Assembly: GCA_016271365.2 (NCBI GenBank)
Contig: CM057449.1
Coordinates: forward strand, 1,560,312,501 to 1,560,376,500
Direction: 5' to 3'
DNA: 64,000 bases
Origin: Neoceratodus forsteri
Taxonomy: Eukaryota > Chordata > Ceratodontiformes > Ceratodontidae
Positions 33,735 through 46,130 of the stretch are shown piece after piece. A program made the translations under genes and the position numbers. Below the pieces are notes generated by a model. It saw only the letters and a list, made by a program, of their open reading frames with translations, was not told the DNA's origin and ran no database searches. Within the stretch, counting starts at the first letter, position 1; each line of letters starts with the position of its first letter.

Positions 33735-34657
33735 GACTGTACTTATTCTGCTTAAGGACTGTGTGTTTACAGCAGCCATTGCAAGCAGGCACAGCCAATT
33801 GGAAAGCCAGGATAACAAAGCCAGGACTTGTGGGACTTTTAATAAAGTTCATGGGAAAATACAAAGTGCTCATGGGAACTTACAGGGACCTAATTTCAGG
33901 TGCCAAAACAACAGACCAACTGTATATTGAGTGAGGTTCATGTATAATTCATTTTTGTGACTGACAGGCCCTCCATCCAATTGGAGGCTATTGCAGCCAA
34001 AGGCTTCCACCAGTCAGGACCCTCAGGAGAGCCCTATAAGAGACTGTGTTTTCAGCTTTCTTGCCAAGCAGAGAGATGGAGATTGAGAGGGAGATTTGAG
34101 CAGGAGCCCCCCACAGGGGTGGGGCTCAGGCCCCCGCAAACTAAATGGGCCTGGTGATCCAGCCTCAGCCTCTCCACCAGGGAGAGAAAATCTCTCTTGC
34201 CAAGAGGAGAGATCAGCAGATGCCTGCATCAGAAGTTCCGAGCCTGGGGGGCTGCCAGCAGAATGTCCTCCAGGGCTAGCCTCCCTTCCACATAGGGGAA
34301 AGATGTGGGCCAGTGACTTGATCGTAAGCTAGCTGTGAGAGAGATGAATCTGCCTCAGTAGTGAGAGTGCTGATAAATTCTGAGACCACCAGAGAGAGAA
34401 AAACCATCCCGGCTAAGTAATCTGAGTAAAACGGTGTCTGAAAGTGCAACTTTAACCAAGCTTTACGGGGTCACCCAGCCCGAGCTAATGATTGTGACTG
34501 TGCAACTGAAAAGTATCTGCAAGGGGCAACAAAGCCTAAAGCGTGCCAAATTGCAACTGTGACTTGAAAGTATCTGCAAGGGGCAGAGAATGTGTGTGTG
34601 TGTCTGCACCCTACGTTTGATCAATGCCTGGAATGGGTGGACATGTGCTAATAACTG

Positions 34658-36651
34658 TGTAACCCCTAGGTAGCGCTATCCTATGAGCTACTATGGGCTA
34701 CTACCCCTGCCTGCATGAATAGGCACAGGTTGAGGGGCCTGAGTTCTGTGAACAGGTGCCTCTGCCCAGAGGAATGGTATTGGGGTAGCTTGATTGCTTT
34801 GGTATAGTCCTCCGGGATGCTATAATGACCCACCAACCCTTCTAGTGGCCTAAACAGTAATACCATAGAACGCTCTGCATACACTGAATAACAATAAGAA
34901 TATGCTCACACCCCTTGCACTTACCACCAGGGCTATATCTGTTGCAAATGCCCTGGAGACACCCCCTGGAAAATAAGATCAACAATACACAACGCAAAAC
35001 GTTCAAAGTGACTCAACTAAGAACATGCACACTAGCCAGGATAAACATGAAACAAATAATCAGGTTTATTCAGGGTAAGTGAACAAGGGAGGGTCATGAA
35101 TTTAGTCAAATGATAGACACTCTGATTTACTTTAGGCTGATTCAGCATGCACTGTAAGTCCCTGATGATTAGGCTTGCAACCCTGGTACCCAGATCTTAT
35201 ACAGGCTAGCCTGATGCGTTGCCCGTGGTGGCCGGCATTGCAGCTGCTATTGGGGCCCTTTAGGAAGAAAACAGTTAGCATGTGCACAACCCAAACATTT
35301 GTAATCCCAAGCCGAGGGCTCAGTCCATTAACAATAACCCAAACCAAGAAATCAGATGACACACAATGATTTGTAGCTGTTGCTGCAGGGAGCTACCCCG
35401 ATTTGTACTCACACAACCTGGACCAGGATGTAGGACAGGTGAGATGAAGACCTCATGGTGTTGATGCGGTGTGCTGGGGGAAGCAGGGCCTACACGACTC
35501 ACCTCTGGGTGGTAGCTACCTGTTCAATGGTATTGAGCATCAGGCCGAATCCACAAGCCAGTTTTTCACCAAGATCATCTCTGGATTACGGGCAGGGGCT
35601 TGGACTGAGATGGCAAGGCTGTAGCAGGAAGTACAGTCCTGGAAAATGTTTGTGATCTGTTGCTGGAAAGCCTTCAGCTGGCATAACAGGATTCACCATG
35701 GGGAACCAAATCGCGAGCCATGAAACACATTCAGCACACTTAAATCAGTTAGTTCTCTAAGCCACAATTCGGATAAAGTCCATTTGCTAATTACAGCCTC
35801 ACTGCGCAAACCTTTCAACCCGAGGCTGTCTTCTCTCATTCAGGCAGGCCGATCACTTCTGGAGCTAGTCTTTGATCCCACTTGCAAGTAGTACTGACAC
35901 ACTTTCTGTCCTCTGCTGCAGATCTAAGACAGCAATCGGAACAGTTCGACTTTTGCAATAGACAATCTCTGGTAGGCCAGAGAACATGGCAGGCAGGCCA
36001 ATAGAGCCTTCCCGATGATTCTTCTACACTCCTCCTAGAAGCAACTGCTCAACCGCTTGAGCTGTTCACTCTCTAACTTCCACTCTCGACTGACACACTG
36101 CTTCAGGCAGTTCTAGGTATTTCTGTCACAGTAGGGACTCCCCATCCAGGTCCATTTAGGTGCCAAACATCCAGAACTACAAATACTACAGAATTTCCTT
36201 CCCATACTACTCCTGGGGACAATCTCCATTTTAGGCCCCCAGAGATTTGATTGGTTCAATACCAGCAGTCCAGAACCAAAATGGTGGCTCCTATTCAAAA
36301 GCTCAAGCTGCAAATGAAGGCAGGTTAGACAAACTCCTTTTCCATTATTGCTCTAACAGACAAACAGAAAATAACTATTTCCCAACAGGGCTCCCTCTGT
36401 GCAAGTAGCGACTGCAGAATGGAGCAAAATAACTGGCTGTCTGGCTTGAGCCTTAAATACTTGGACCCAGCCCAGACTGATGTCCAAAACACAGGCTACA
36501 CACTCTCTCTTAAAGAGACAGGCATGGAGGCTTACTAAGGTGCTTTCATGCAGACAAATAGAACTACTGCAGACAGGACACCAACCTGACAGTGGTCATT
36601 TAGGAGCCCAGGAAGACATTTTAGTAAATCCCAATTTGTAAGGGGGTTACA
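34658..36651 (-). mobile_element. LTR3, solo LTR nested in LTR2, opposite orientation
   Basis: On the minus strand it runs from TGTAACCCCC to CTAGGGGTTACA. It has a TATTTAAGG box (36459-36451) after a TCTCTTTAAGAGAGA palindrome, and AATAAA at 35070-35065, giving a plausible U3-R-U5 layout with about 400 bp downstream of the signal. Its U5 part (GAGCATATTCTTATTG, GCATCCCGGAGGACTATACC) is related to LTR1. The flanks AACTG and ACTAG are not a clean duplication. Confidence 0.7.
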
Positions 36652-38500
36652 ACTAGAAAAGACTTTACAGTGAAAATGTATAAATATGTCAAACTTGAGC
36701 AAACCACAGGACTGAATGGGAGTTCCCTGATCATGCGGAATGTTCTGGACAGTGCCTGGTGGGCCAGCAATGTGTTATGTGCAATGTGGGAGCTGCAAGT
36801 GCCAGCAAAGAGCCACAAGGGACTGCATATTGTGTTTGAGCTTAAAAAGGCTACAGAGATGAGTACTGCCAAGTGCTACACTGAAGTGTGAGGTAAAACA
36901 AGATACAAAAGTATTGTTGAGCCCAGGGAGCTAAAGTAAATAAAGATACAGCCAAGTATCAGAGTTTGCGTCGAAAGAGTCTATTGCGTCTGTCTGCTAG
37001 CCAGTGAAGTCTACAAAATGGTAGTGGGTCCTGCCTCAAGCCCAGTCTAGTTCAAGTTCAAGCATTTCAAATGGAAGCCAGCCCAGCCTCAATCTCAGTC
37101 TAGTGGTAGTAACAAGAGCGGTGCAATAAGCCCTGGCTAACAAGCAAAAGTGTTCAAAGCCACAGTCATTCTGTAACACAGGCTGAACCTGAGCAACAGC
37201 TGTGGACAGTGACAGAAAAGCAAGCATCGGTCCAGGACAGTATGCAGTCAAATGTGGACACGTTAAATCTCAGGAGAGGTCTGGCCTTGTACAAGTAATC
37301 TAAGCAAAGCTCCGTATGAGGTAATATAAATGCGTGGATCAGTGAATGTGCTGAATGGATTGGGAGACAGCCTGGTAGCGTGCCACCAGCCAAGGCACTG
37401 CCATATGCGCTTCCCTCGAGGGGTACAGCCTAGATGTGAGGTTGAAGTGTGCCGACCCTGCTCCTACCTATTCACCAAACAAAGTGTTCCAGCCTTAAAG
37501 AGATGCTGGCTTTGAAGTTTAAAATGCAAGTTTTCATTTCAATAGCTGTAAGACCCTTTGTAGTCAGATTCTGGTTCTTGGCTGTTAGCTTTGTCCTGTG
37601 TCTCGATCATTAAAGTCAGAGTTCCGGACTGCTGATTGCACTAGTTTCTGACTCGTCTAAACCAAAGAGGGCATTCACTGTAAGCAATGTAGGGCAATCC
37701 CTGCACCACCGATTCTGACTTGTACATAGTTCAAGATGTGAGTCTTGCCATTTGTAATGAATTTGCTTGATTCCGTTAAGGGCCCCCACCATGTCGGTCT
37801 ACATACAGCTGCACTGTCCATCAGGCCTGTACCATGTTCTTAGAACTTTACAGTTACTGGGTACCCAGGGTACAGAGTGAGACTGTGGGGTTTCATGCAT
37901 ATCTGGGATACTGGTACCAATGTGGGTATTGTTAAAAATGATCTGTCATATGCAGCTAGTTAGATAGTCAGGGCTCTGGTTTATCTCTATGGTTGGTGGG
38001 GAAAATACTACATTGAAATGTGATTTAATGTGTACTGATTTACCCAGCTGGAGGGTTTCACCAGCACCCAAATCCAATCTAACTAATCAATTGTAAATAT
38101 TGTGAATGCATAGCCTCTGTTCCATTCATCTTCTCCTAATTCCTAGCGTCCCCCAAATAAATATTGTGATTATTGTTTTTGCAATACGGTGTTGTAAGCA
38201 TATTATTGGAGACAGCCTTTAATTACCAAATGTTTGAAATCTGTAGAAATGTTATTGGGTCATGTGTTGGGGTGGCTAAAGGCAACAGTGGGTGGTATAA
38301 CATCTCAGGGGGTTGTACCAGGTAACATCTAACCCACCTGAAAATTATACCCTGAGGCCTGAGTGACGGTACTGCACATGATGTATCAACATGGAAACAG
38401 AACCATTTAAAGTAAGTTTAAGAACCCAGGCTCCTCAACCTTCTTTAGGCCAGGCAAGGCAGGGGTGTAACTCTAGGAGTAGCACCACCTACGGGTTACA

Positions 38501-38870
38501 TGCATAAATCACAATTCATATTAATTCTGTGAATTTCAGAATTTTCATGTAGTGCCACAAAATATTGGACAGGCTGTCACATATTGCCCCAATGTAGCTC
38601 ACAGTAAGTGTCCCAAACACTTTTGTTGTAATGCATTGTGTGTTAACCGTGCATAAATCACAATTCACATTAATTCTGTGAATTCCTGAATTTTCTGTAG
38701 TGCCCCCCCAAAACTACACAGGCTCCTATAGTCTGCCACATGGTAGTTCACAGTGTGTAACTGCCCCAAACACTCTTGTTGTGCTATTAATGCAATTTGT
38801 GTTTATTGTGCTTAAATCACAATCCAAGCTCTTTTCGGAAAAGCATAATATACATTGATTCTATACTCCA
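38501..38870. repeat. satellite array, segment 4 (right of LTR2)
   Basis: About 2.5 monomers, with GCATAAATCAC landmarks at 38502 and 38651 (149 bp apart) and a diverged one near 38809, which carries an extra GTGCTATT. The array fades out near 38870. Confidence 0.9.
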
Positions 38871-38984
38871 ATATTCTGAGGTGCGAGTGACAGAATAAAT
38901 AAGTCACACTGCTATATGCATTGCTGCTATGATTTTTCTTATGACACCTCTAAATCGTATGTATCTGCTCCGAGTTACCAGCTG

Positions 38985-40200
38985 CTGCTAGCTGATGTGT
39001 GCTGTGCGAGTCTCCATAGCAACGTCAAGATGCACTTTAGTACCCAGGAAATAAAAGTAATTTTCCATGACTGGAAACATTCACATGATACCCAGAAATG
39101 AAATGTGCTCCCAAAAATCTTATCTGCTGCTGCTGATGCTAGCAGGTGCTGCATTGGGCAAGTCTACCCAGCAACTGTCAAGATGCATTTTAGTGACCAG
39201 AAAAAAAAGAAGTGAATTTCAATGGCTTGAAACAGTCTTATGACACCCTAAAATGAGATGTGCTAACAAAAATCTTACATGCTGGTGATGTGCTGTGTGA
39301 GTCTCCACAGTAACTGTCAAGATGCACGTTAGTGCCCAAAAAAATAAAAGTGAATTTCCATGGCTGGAAAAATTCATGACAACCAAAAATGAAATGTGCT
39401 CCGAGAAATCTTATATGCTGCTGCTGCTAGCTAGTGCTGTGCTATGTGAGACTCGTCAGCAACTGTCAAGATGCATTTTAGTGCCCAGAAAATATAACCG
39501 AATTTCCATGGCTGGAAAAATTCACATTATGTACAGAAATGAGATGTGCTCCCAGAAATCTTACATGCTGCGGCTGCTGGTGCCAGCTGGTGCAGTGCGG
39601 GTCTCCACAGCAACTGTCGAGATGCACTTTCATGCACGGAAAATAATAGTAAATTAACATGGCTGGAAAACTTTTCATGATGCTTAGATATGAGATGTGC
39701 TCCCAGAACCCTGGTGCTGTGTGCTGTGCTGTGTGAGTCTCCACAGCAATTGCCAAGATGCACTTTAGTGCCTGGAAAATAAAAGTAAATTTCCATAGCT
39801 GGAAAAATACTTGTGACGTCCAGAAATGAGATGTACTCCCAGAAATCTTATATGGTGCTGCTAGCTGGTGATGTGTTGTGTGAGTCTCCACAGCAACTGT
39901 CAAGATGCACATTAGTGCTAGAAAATAAAAGTGAATACTCATGGCTGGAAACATTCACGTGACACCCAGAAATGAGATCTACTCCCAGAAATCTTATATG
40001 GTGATGCTAGCTGGTGCTGTATTGTGAGAGTCTCCACAGCAACTGTCAAATGCATTTTAGAGCCCAGAAAAAAAAAGTGAATTTCCATTGCTAGAAACAT
40101 TCTTATCACACCCAGAAATGAGATGTGCTCCCAGAAATCTTATATGCTGCTGCTGCTGCTGTATTTTGTGAATGTAGTCTACAACAACTGGATCTGAATG
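38985..40200. repeat. 146-bp tandem array, 8-9 units
   Basis: CAACTGTCAAGATGCA landmarks recur near 39020, 39172, 39312, 39460, 39610, 39747, 39893 and 40040. Each unit has GAGTCTCCACAGC, AAATAAAAGTGAATTTCCAT and GAGATGTGCTCCCAGAAATC. The unit is unrelated to the 150-bp satellite. Open frames inside are by-products. Confidence 0.9.
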
Positions 40201-40379
40201 ATGATCTTCAACTCAAGTATGTTTGTTTTGTAGTGACCTACCAGCAAAGTATTTTTTTTTTGTCTTTTTTGGGTTTGTGGGGGTTGGAGTGCGTTTGAAA
40301 CCATTGTATTTCTAATCATTTGTCATTCTTTCTCTCATTGTAGGTATCTTCTTACTGCTGTACCGACAAAGTGTTCCTG

Positions 40380-40495
40380 TTATATTATTGTTCTGATTTG
40401 TGTATCCAGCCAGGCCCACCTTGAAAATGAGATTGCTCAGTAGTGTTCCACCTGGTAAAATAAAGACTGAATGACTGATAGAGTGATTGATTACT
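40380..40495 (+). mobile_element. L2-like LINE 3' end, GATT-type tail
   Basis: CACCTTGAAAATGAGATTGC, CCTGGTAAAATAAAGACTGA and a TGACTGATAGAGTGATTGATT tail correspond to the reverse complement of the termini at 22992 and 54091. Only the last 115 bp are recognisable. The 40496-41028 sequence beyond it is unassigned. Confidence 0.55.
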
Positions 40496-41028
40496 GCTGC
40501 TGCACGGGTCTTGGCCAGATCTATTATTTAATGTAGGAGTGTTTACTACCATGGAAGATAATTATTTTTCTTTTTTTTTAATGCTATCTACTGTATATCC
40601 TTATGTCACTGTATAACAGTTGTCTGCTCCATTTTCTGTTGTTTCAGGTGTTTTTCTGATGCATGACAAACTGTACAATGAGGCAGCAGCATCAATTGGA
40701 GGACCATTATATATCCTTATTACAGAGGATATGTTGTCTTTAATAACACCACAAACAGTGGTGGAGAAGCCGGAGGAGGAGGTCTGAGCATTGGTCAGCA
40801 AGGATGACCACATCAACGATCTAGTGAAGATTAGAAGATGGCAATGGCTTGCTTGCTGTAGGAGGATGAGGAAATTATCTTGATGGCAGAATGTATATAC
40901 ACCTGATGTGAATATGATACAGAAATTATTTAGACTGTAGCACACTCCGTACTGGGTTATAGCACATCTGTGAAAGGAAAACAAAATTAAAAGAAAAAAT
41001 AACTTTTTGAAGGGATACCTACCATAAG

Positions 41029-44000
41029 AACATAAGAATTTGATGGCAGATGGGGACTGAGTGGCCCATCTAGTCTGCCCATGAACCTAATCCCTCCCCT
41101 ATATTTTGCTGTTTTTGTTTATACCATAGTACTGGTCCCATGCATGTTTAAATGCATTTACCACCTTTGCTGCAACCACCTCTGGGTGCAGGCTATTCCA
41201 TGTGTCTATTACCCTCTCTGTAGAAAAGTACTTCCTGATATTGCCTCTGATCCTTCCCCCTCTCAGGTGTAGGTTGTGCCATCTTATACGCGTCTCTCTG
41301 TTTGCATGGAAGAGTTTGTCTACCTGAACAGTGTTTATACCCTTGATGAATCTGAATGTTTCTATCATATCCCCTCTGTCCCTTCTCTGTTCCATGGAGT
41401 ACACGTTTAGGTTTTGGAACTTATATGGTTTGTGATAAAGGTCCTGCACCATCTTTGTGGCCCTTCTCCGAACTGGTTCCAAGCACTCTATGTCCTTCTT
41501 CAGGTGGGGCCTCCAGAACTGGACGCAGTACTCCAGGTGTGGTTTCACCAGGGATCTATAGAGTGGAATGATCACTTCTTGTTTCCTGCCAGTTACTCCC
41601 CTGCCTATGCATCTGAGGATGCTACTTGCTTTTCATGGCACTTTTTCATATTGATTCCCTGCTTTAAGGTCGTCTGATATGATTACGCCTCAGTCACATT
41701 CAGTCCTGGTCTCTTCAAGTCGATGCCCATCTAGGAAGTATTGAGTTCTTGGGTTCTGTTTTCTCGGGTGCATCACTTTGCATTTTTTAGCATTAAATCT
41801 AAGTTGCCAGTCGTTGAACCACTGTTCAAGTTTCTTGAGATCCTCCTTCACAGTGGAGGCTCCCTCCTGATTGTTCACCCTGTTACATAGTTTTGTATCA
41901 TCTGCGAACAGGTAGACTTTACCCTTAGGGCCATCAGCAATGTCACTGATGAATATGTTGAAGAGGTCTGGACCCAACACTGATCCCTGAGGGAGTCCAC
42001 TGGTCACAAAACCCTCTTTGGACATGGCACTGTTTACTGTGACTTTTTGAGTTCTATCTTGCAGCCAGTGCGCTACCCAGCTTACTATCTTATGACCAAC
42101 ACTTGTGTGTTTAAGTTTATTGATCAGCCTCCTGTGTAGGATGGTGTCAAAGGTCTTGCTGAAGTCCAGGTATACCACATCCACTGCCCCCCGCCCGGGC
42201 CGCTGCTTTGGTCACCCAGTCGAAGAATTCGATCAGGTTAATCTGACATAATCTAAGTTTCCCTGCCTCTTTTAGGAAGTCTACTATCCTTGCTTTAAGG
42301 AGTGTCTCCATGATTTTACCCACCACTGAGGTCAAGCTGATCATGCTGTAATTTCCTGCCTCCTCCCTGCTGCTAATTTTATGAAAGGGTACCACGGTAG
42401 CCCTCTTCCAGTCAAGTGGCACATTGTCGCTTTCCAGAGATTCATTGTAAAGTTCAGCTAAAGGTGCAGCTATTTCTTTTCAAAGCTCTCTCAGTATTCT
42501 TGGGTGAATTCCGTCCAGTCCCTTGACTTTGTCTGTCCTCAATGTGTCTGCCTCCTGTGAAGGGTGTTCTGTTCTGTTTAGTGCCGGACCGCTACCATTC
42601 TGCTCATTTGTGAAGACTGAGCAAAACAATGCATTGAGTGCTTCAGTTTTGTGTTCGTCTTTTTCCACCATCTGACTGTTGCTTGTTGACATTCTGACAA
42701 TCCCCCCTTTGCTCTTCCTTTTTTCACTGATGTGTCTAAGAAAGGTTTTGTCCCGCTTCTTGATTTCCAGCGCTATTCTTTCCTCCTTTTGGGCTTTTGC
42801 TAACCTGATAGCCTTTCCAGACTCATTGAGCTTCTCCTTGTAGAGCTCCCTATCCCTTTCCCTCTGTGACTCCTTGGACTGCCTAAAGGCTTGTTTCTTT
42901 TCTTTAATCTTTAGTGCTATCTCTCTAGTAAACCAGAGGGGGGGTTCTCTTCCTTTTAGATTTAGTTACTAGCTTTGTGCAGTCTGCTGTTACCATATTC
43001 AGTGAGTCTTTCAAGTTTTTCTAGCGAGCTTCTACATCCTCTGCGGATTTGTCTCTCAGCAGTGCTTTAATGCTGGATTTCATTTCCTCGAAGTCAGCTT
43101 TTTCAAAGTCGACAACCTTTAGTCTGGTGTGTCATTAAACCCCCATATTATTCATTTGTGGCCAGACAGACTTATGATCACTGGCTCCCAGACTGATGCT
43201 GACATGAATGTTGGATATTCTGGGGCGATTAGTGAGAACGAGGTCCAGGATTGCTTTATCCCTGGTGGGCGAGTCCACTAGTTGGTTCAACCCAGCTTCC
43301 TTAAGAGTGATGAGAAATTCTCTGCTTTTTTGTGTGAAAGCTGTGCACATGGACAGTCTATGTCTGGTAGCTTAAAGTCCCCAACCAGAAGCATCTCCCC
43401 TTTGTCAGCCATTGAGCGAATGGTCTCAAGGAGCTCCTTGTCAACTTCAGAGTTCTGTGATGGGGGCCTATACATGACACCCAGGTGGATAGAAGACCTG
43501 CCCTCAGCTCCTAGAGTGACCCATAGAGCTTCTGCGTTGCTGTGCTCCTGTTGAATCTCTTTTGCCTTTATTCCTTTCCTGACATATACCACAACCCCCC
43601 CCCCTTATTTTTCTGGTCCTTGCAGAAAAGTGTGTAGTCAGGAATGTTAATATCTCAGGTGTGGTTATCAGAGAACCATGTTTCAGTGATTGCTACCCAA
43701 TCCAGTTGTTCCTCTGCTATAATGGCGGAAAGCTCAGGGATTTTGTTTGTAAGGCTGCATGCGTTGATGCACATTGTCTTCCACTCCTGAACTACTGAAC
43801 CACCTGGATGGTTATTTTGCCTATGTTGAGGGAGGCCCCTGGGGGCTTTGTTTTTTGTTGGTTTTGTGCAGCTTTGTGGGCCGAGATGCTGCCAGACAGA
43901 AATATGATCCCTGGTGTTTCTGTTGGAATGCTGATCTGTTCCTGCACCCGATTTGTTGACAGGGGCTGTTATTGGTGTAGATACCTGCTGGACAGAAATA

Positions 44001-44160
44001 TGATGATTGTTGATTCTGACGGGATGTTTATATTGCTTTACTGATGGATTGCTGTAAGAAATTGATGGGGGAGGGGCATATGGCAACCCGTGTGTTGTAC
44101 TGGGTGCCTGTGCCTCCTCACGTTCCACCTGTGCCTATCATCACATTGGTCATGGCCCAG
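41029..44160 (-). mobile_element. CR1 LINE, nearly full ORF2, decayed
   Basis: On the minus strand the element runs from an endonuclease start near 44128 to a CR1 3' end at 41029-41090 (GATGGCAGATGGGGACTGAG). The length of 3.1 kb matches a CR1 lacking most of ORF1 and the 5' UTR. No internal insertion is seen. A Pro/Asn-rich leader (44128-43800) precedes the endonuclease. Confidence 0.85.
41099..44128 (-). pseudogene. CR1 ORF2 protein (endonuclease plus reverse transcriptase)
   Basis: Endonuclease: INACSLTNKIPELSAII and AITETWFSD (43755-43655), LGVMYRPPSQNSEVD, and LLVGDFKLPDID with the catalytic GDFN box as GDFK (43592-43287). SDHKSV, the catalytic SDH, lies in 43350-43135. Pre-RT: ALFCSVFTNEQ and GLDGIHPRILREL (42692-42480). 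RT: LDWKRATVVPFHK, NYSMISLTSVVGKIMETLL (42422-42260), VVYLDFSKTFDTI, SGLPQGSVLGP and FADDTKLC with intact ADD (42184-41690). C-terminus: VVPLYRSL-type block, VRRRATKMVQ and YFSTERVIDTWNSL (41575-41099). It would prime reverse transcription of CR1 RNA at nicked chromosomal sites. At least five frame changes inactivate it, but each domain is well preserved, making it one of the younger LINE copies here. Confidence 0.9.
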
Positions 44161-44349
44161 CCTTGAAATAGAACAAAGGTGCCCCAGACAGAAGAGGCAG
44201 AGCAGAAGAAGTCTTGCTTCCTGGAGGAGATGAGAGAAGGACAGGAGGAAACTTGTGAAGATAAGGGAAAATGATGTAGACCTTACAAAAGTAGCCACTG
44301 TGGGTGACTGACCACACAGACAGTATTGTTGTCCACTCCAAGACTTACT

Positions 44350-44580
44350 ATGCATGTCACCTGTGAAGAAAAAAAAATCATTTAGCCTGACCTTTGCCAC
44401 CATTTTGGCCATATTACAGATCCATTTTCACACCTGTCACCTGTGAAGAAAAGAAAAAGTCATTTAGCCTGAGTTTGCCATTGTTGTGGCCACATAATAG
44501 ATACATTGTGCAATCCCATTCATTCTATACCTGTCATCTGTGAAGAAAAAAAGAGAAATTATTTAGCCTGACTTGGTAAA
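44350..44580. repeat. 80-97 bp direct repeat, three units
   Basis: TGTCACCTGTGAAGAAAA followed by TCATTTAGCCTGA recurs at 44355, 44435 and 44532. It separates the CR1 5' end from the sequence before the hAT relic. Confidence 0.85.
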
Positions 44581-44746
44581 GCCACTACATGACTGTAAGT
44601 TAACATTAAAATAGAAAAAAAAATAGTGTCAGATAATAACCATCAAATATTGATGGCCATGTCTTGTACTGGCACAACAGTGCCACAGAAGAGGGGTGGT
44701 GAAAAAGGAAAACACAAATTTAATCTGTGGCTTCTGGTGTGCTGTC

Positions 44747-44783
44747 CGAAGGGAGAGAGAGACAGAGAGAGAGAGAGAGAGAA
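44747..44783. repeat. (GA)n microsatellite
   Basis: A nearly pure GA run lies in otherwise unassigned sequence (44581-44940). Confidence 0.95.
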
Positions 44784-44939
44784 TAAAATACATTTTAATG
44801 TCCTGTAAACAAGGTGGAAGCTCCTCCTGTGCAATGACAGACTCACCAGTAACACTGAGGATAAGTAGCATGAAAAACAATGAAAGTAACTTACCACCGT
44901 AGCAGACAATGTTGGCCTTTGCTGTACTTCTGTTTTTGC

Positions 44940-45095
44940 TGCCTTGATGGGCTGACTGGCTGGCTGAAGGCTCGACTTGAGGTCTAGCTTGCTGGCTGGT
45001 GAGCTGGCTAGCAGCCTGGCTGGCAGAATGACTGGTGGGCGGGCCGGCTGGTGGTGGCTTGCAGGATGATTAGCAGTATGGCTGGCTGGTTGATG
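44940..45095. repeat. CTGG/GGCT-rich simple repeat
   Basis: Imperfect GGCTGGCTG and CTGGCTGG motifs fill this stretch. The following 45096-45416 part is likely the 3' non-coding region of the hAT relic, but holds no recognised feature. Confidence 0.8.
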
Positions 45096-45416
45096 TAGTT
45101 TTCAATGATTTTTTACTTAGTGGGCATTACATAGGACAGGGCAGATAGTCTTCATCTGATAGATGTATAGAAGAGCAGCACAACTTGGGGAAAATATTTA
45201 CAGGAAAATAAAACTGAATCATAAAGAAAAGGATTCAACTGATAAGGAGGAAAGGAGGGATCTAACACTTTTCTGTTTATGCATTACAGTCATCCGCATC
45301 AAGGAAGCAGTGCTCACAGTCTTCCAGACAGAAGCTGTCCGCACATGGGAATTCTTTCTCCATTGCTGCATCATCTACCTCAGTGGAAGGCATTTGCCAG
45401 TGCCGACACCACCAGG

Positions 45417-46130
45417 CTATTCTGGTTTTTCTTCATCACCACCAATGTCACGTGGTATAAACTCAGATGTAATTGTGTTATGTGGAATGTGCCCTGTTAG
45501 CATGCCAACATTTCTAGGGGATAGATTTGTATGCCTGTCCCGCACAATGACCCCCGCCTTACTGAATACCCTCTCCATGCTGACACTTGAAGGTAGACAA
45601 CTCAGAAATCTGACTGCTATGGATGTCAATACTGGCCACTCAGTGCCCTTGCCACTCCAGCACAGCAATGTATCTTCCAATATGTTAAGGGGCTTGATGT
45701 CCACCAGACATGCATCCACCATGCACTGCGCTGCATGCAATCCTGCAGACTCGTCAGGCTCCTCCTCCTTTTCCTCCACATCTGCAATTCTCCCCTGACA
45801 TTAAGCATCCCAACACAGATTTATCATCTTTTTTCGGTTACCAGACCTGTTTTTTTCAGCCCCTTTAACTAAGGTGGTAGCAACACCTGGTCTGCGATTA
45901 CTTTCATGTTGTGTCTTACATAACTGTGACTAACATATGTGCCCCATGAACTGGTCTTACTACCTGATTGGCTAGATTTTGTACCTGATCACAATCACAT
46001 TCAGGTACTGATGACAGCCCTGTTTTATATCGTGGGTCCAGCATGGTGGCAACACCAAAATCTGCAGACTGTAAACTGCTGGAAATATGGGGTTTGCAGT
46101 CAAATGCATGCAGCATGTGTTCCATCATGA
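45417..46130 (-). pseudogene. hAT transposase C-terminal half, decayed
   Basis: Minus-strand pieces read VATMLDPRYKTGL (46130-45950 region), which is the LDPR motif of the hAT catalytic fold. Then, at 45779-45417, come EWPVLTSIAVRFLSCLPSS, SMERVFSKAGVIV and a LSPRNVGMLT block. These form the hAT dimerisation domain, including the ERVFS signature. The protein would cut and paste a hAT element with 8-bp duplications. The N-terminal half is missing: CR1 sequence begins at 46131. A frame break at about 45800-45900 and lost residues make it inactive. It complements, but does not overlap, the parts kept in the hAT at 56-60 kb. Confidence 0.8.

Larger units (their letters stand above)
32507..38500 (+). 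mobile_element. LTR2, long LTR-type element with nested insertions
   Basis: It begins TGTAACCCCCCCTG and ends CCTACGGGTTACA, with TGCA flanking on both sides (32503-32506 and 38501-38504). The satellite reads through when it is removed. Nested inside are a Kolobok-like MITE (33322-33734) and LTR3 (34658-36651), leaving about 3.6 kb. CTATAAG at 34034 and AATAAA at 38156 could be the promoter and polyadenylation signals. The 3' segment (GCATATTATTGGAGACAGCC) matches LTR1. The remaining sequence, including a 73-codon frame at 36670-36891, has no recognisable gag, protease or RT. Confidence 0.65.

Noticed and set aside
36670..36891. 73-codon frame considered as a gag remnant in LTR2
   Set aside because: No zinc knuckle or capsid motif, and no neighbouring pol. 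The evidence is insufficient.
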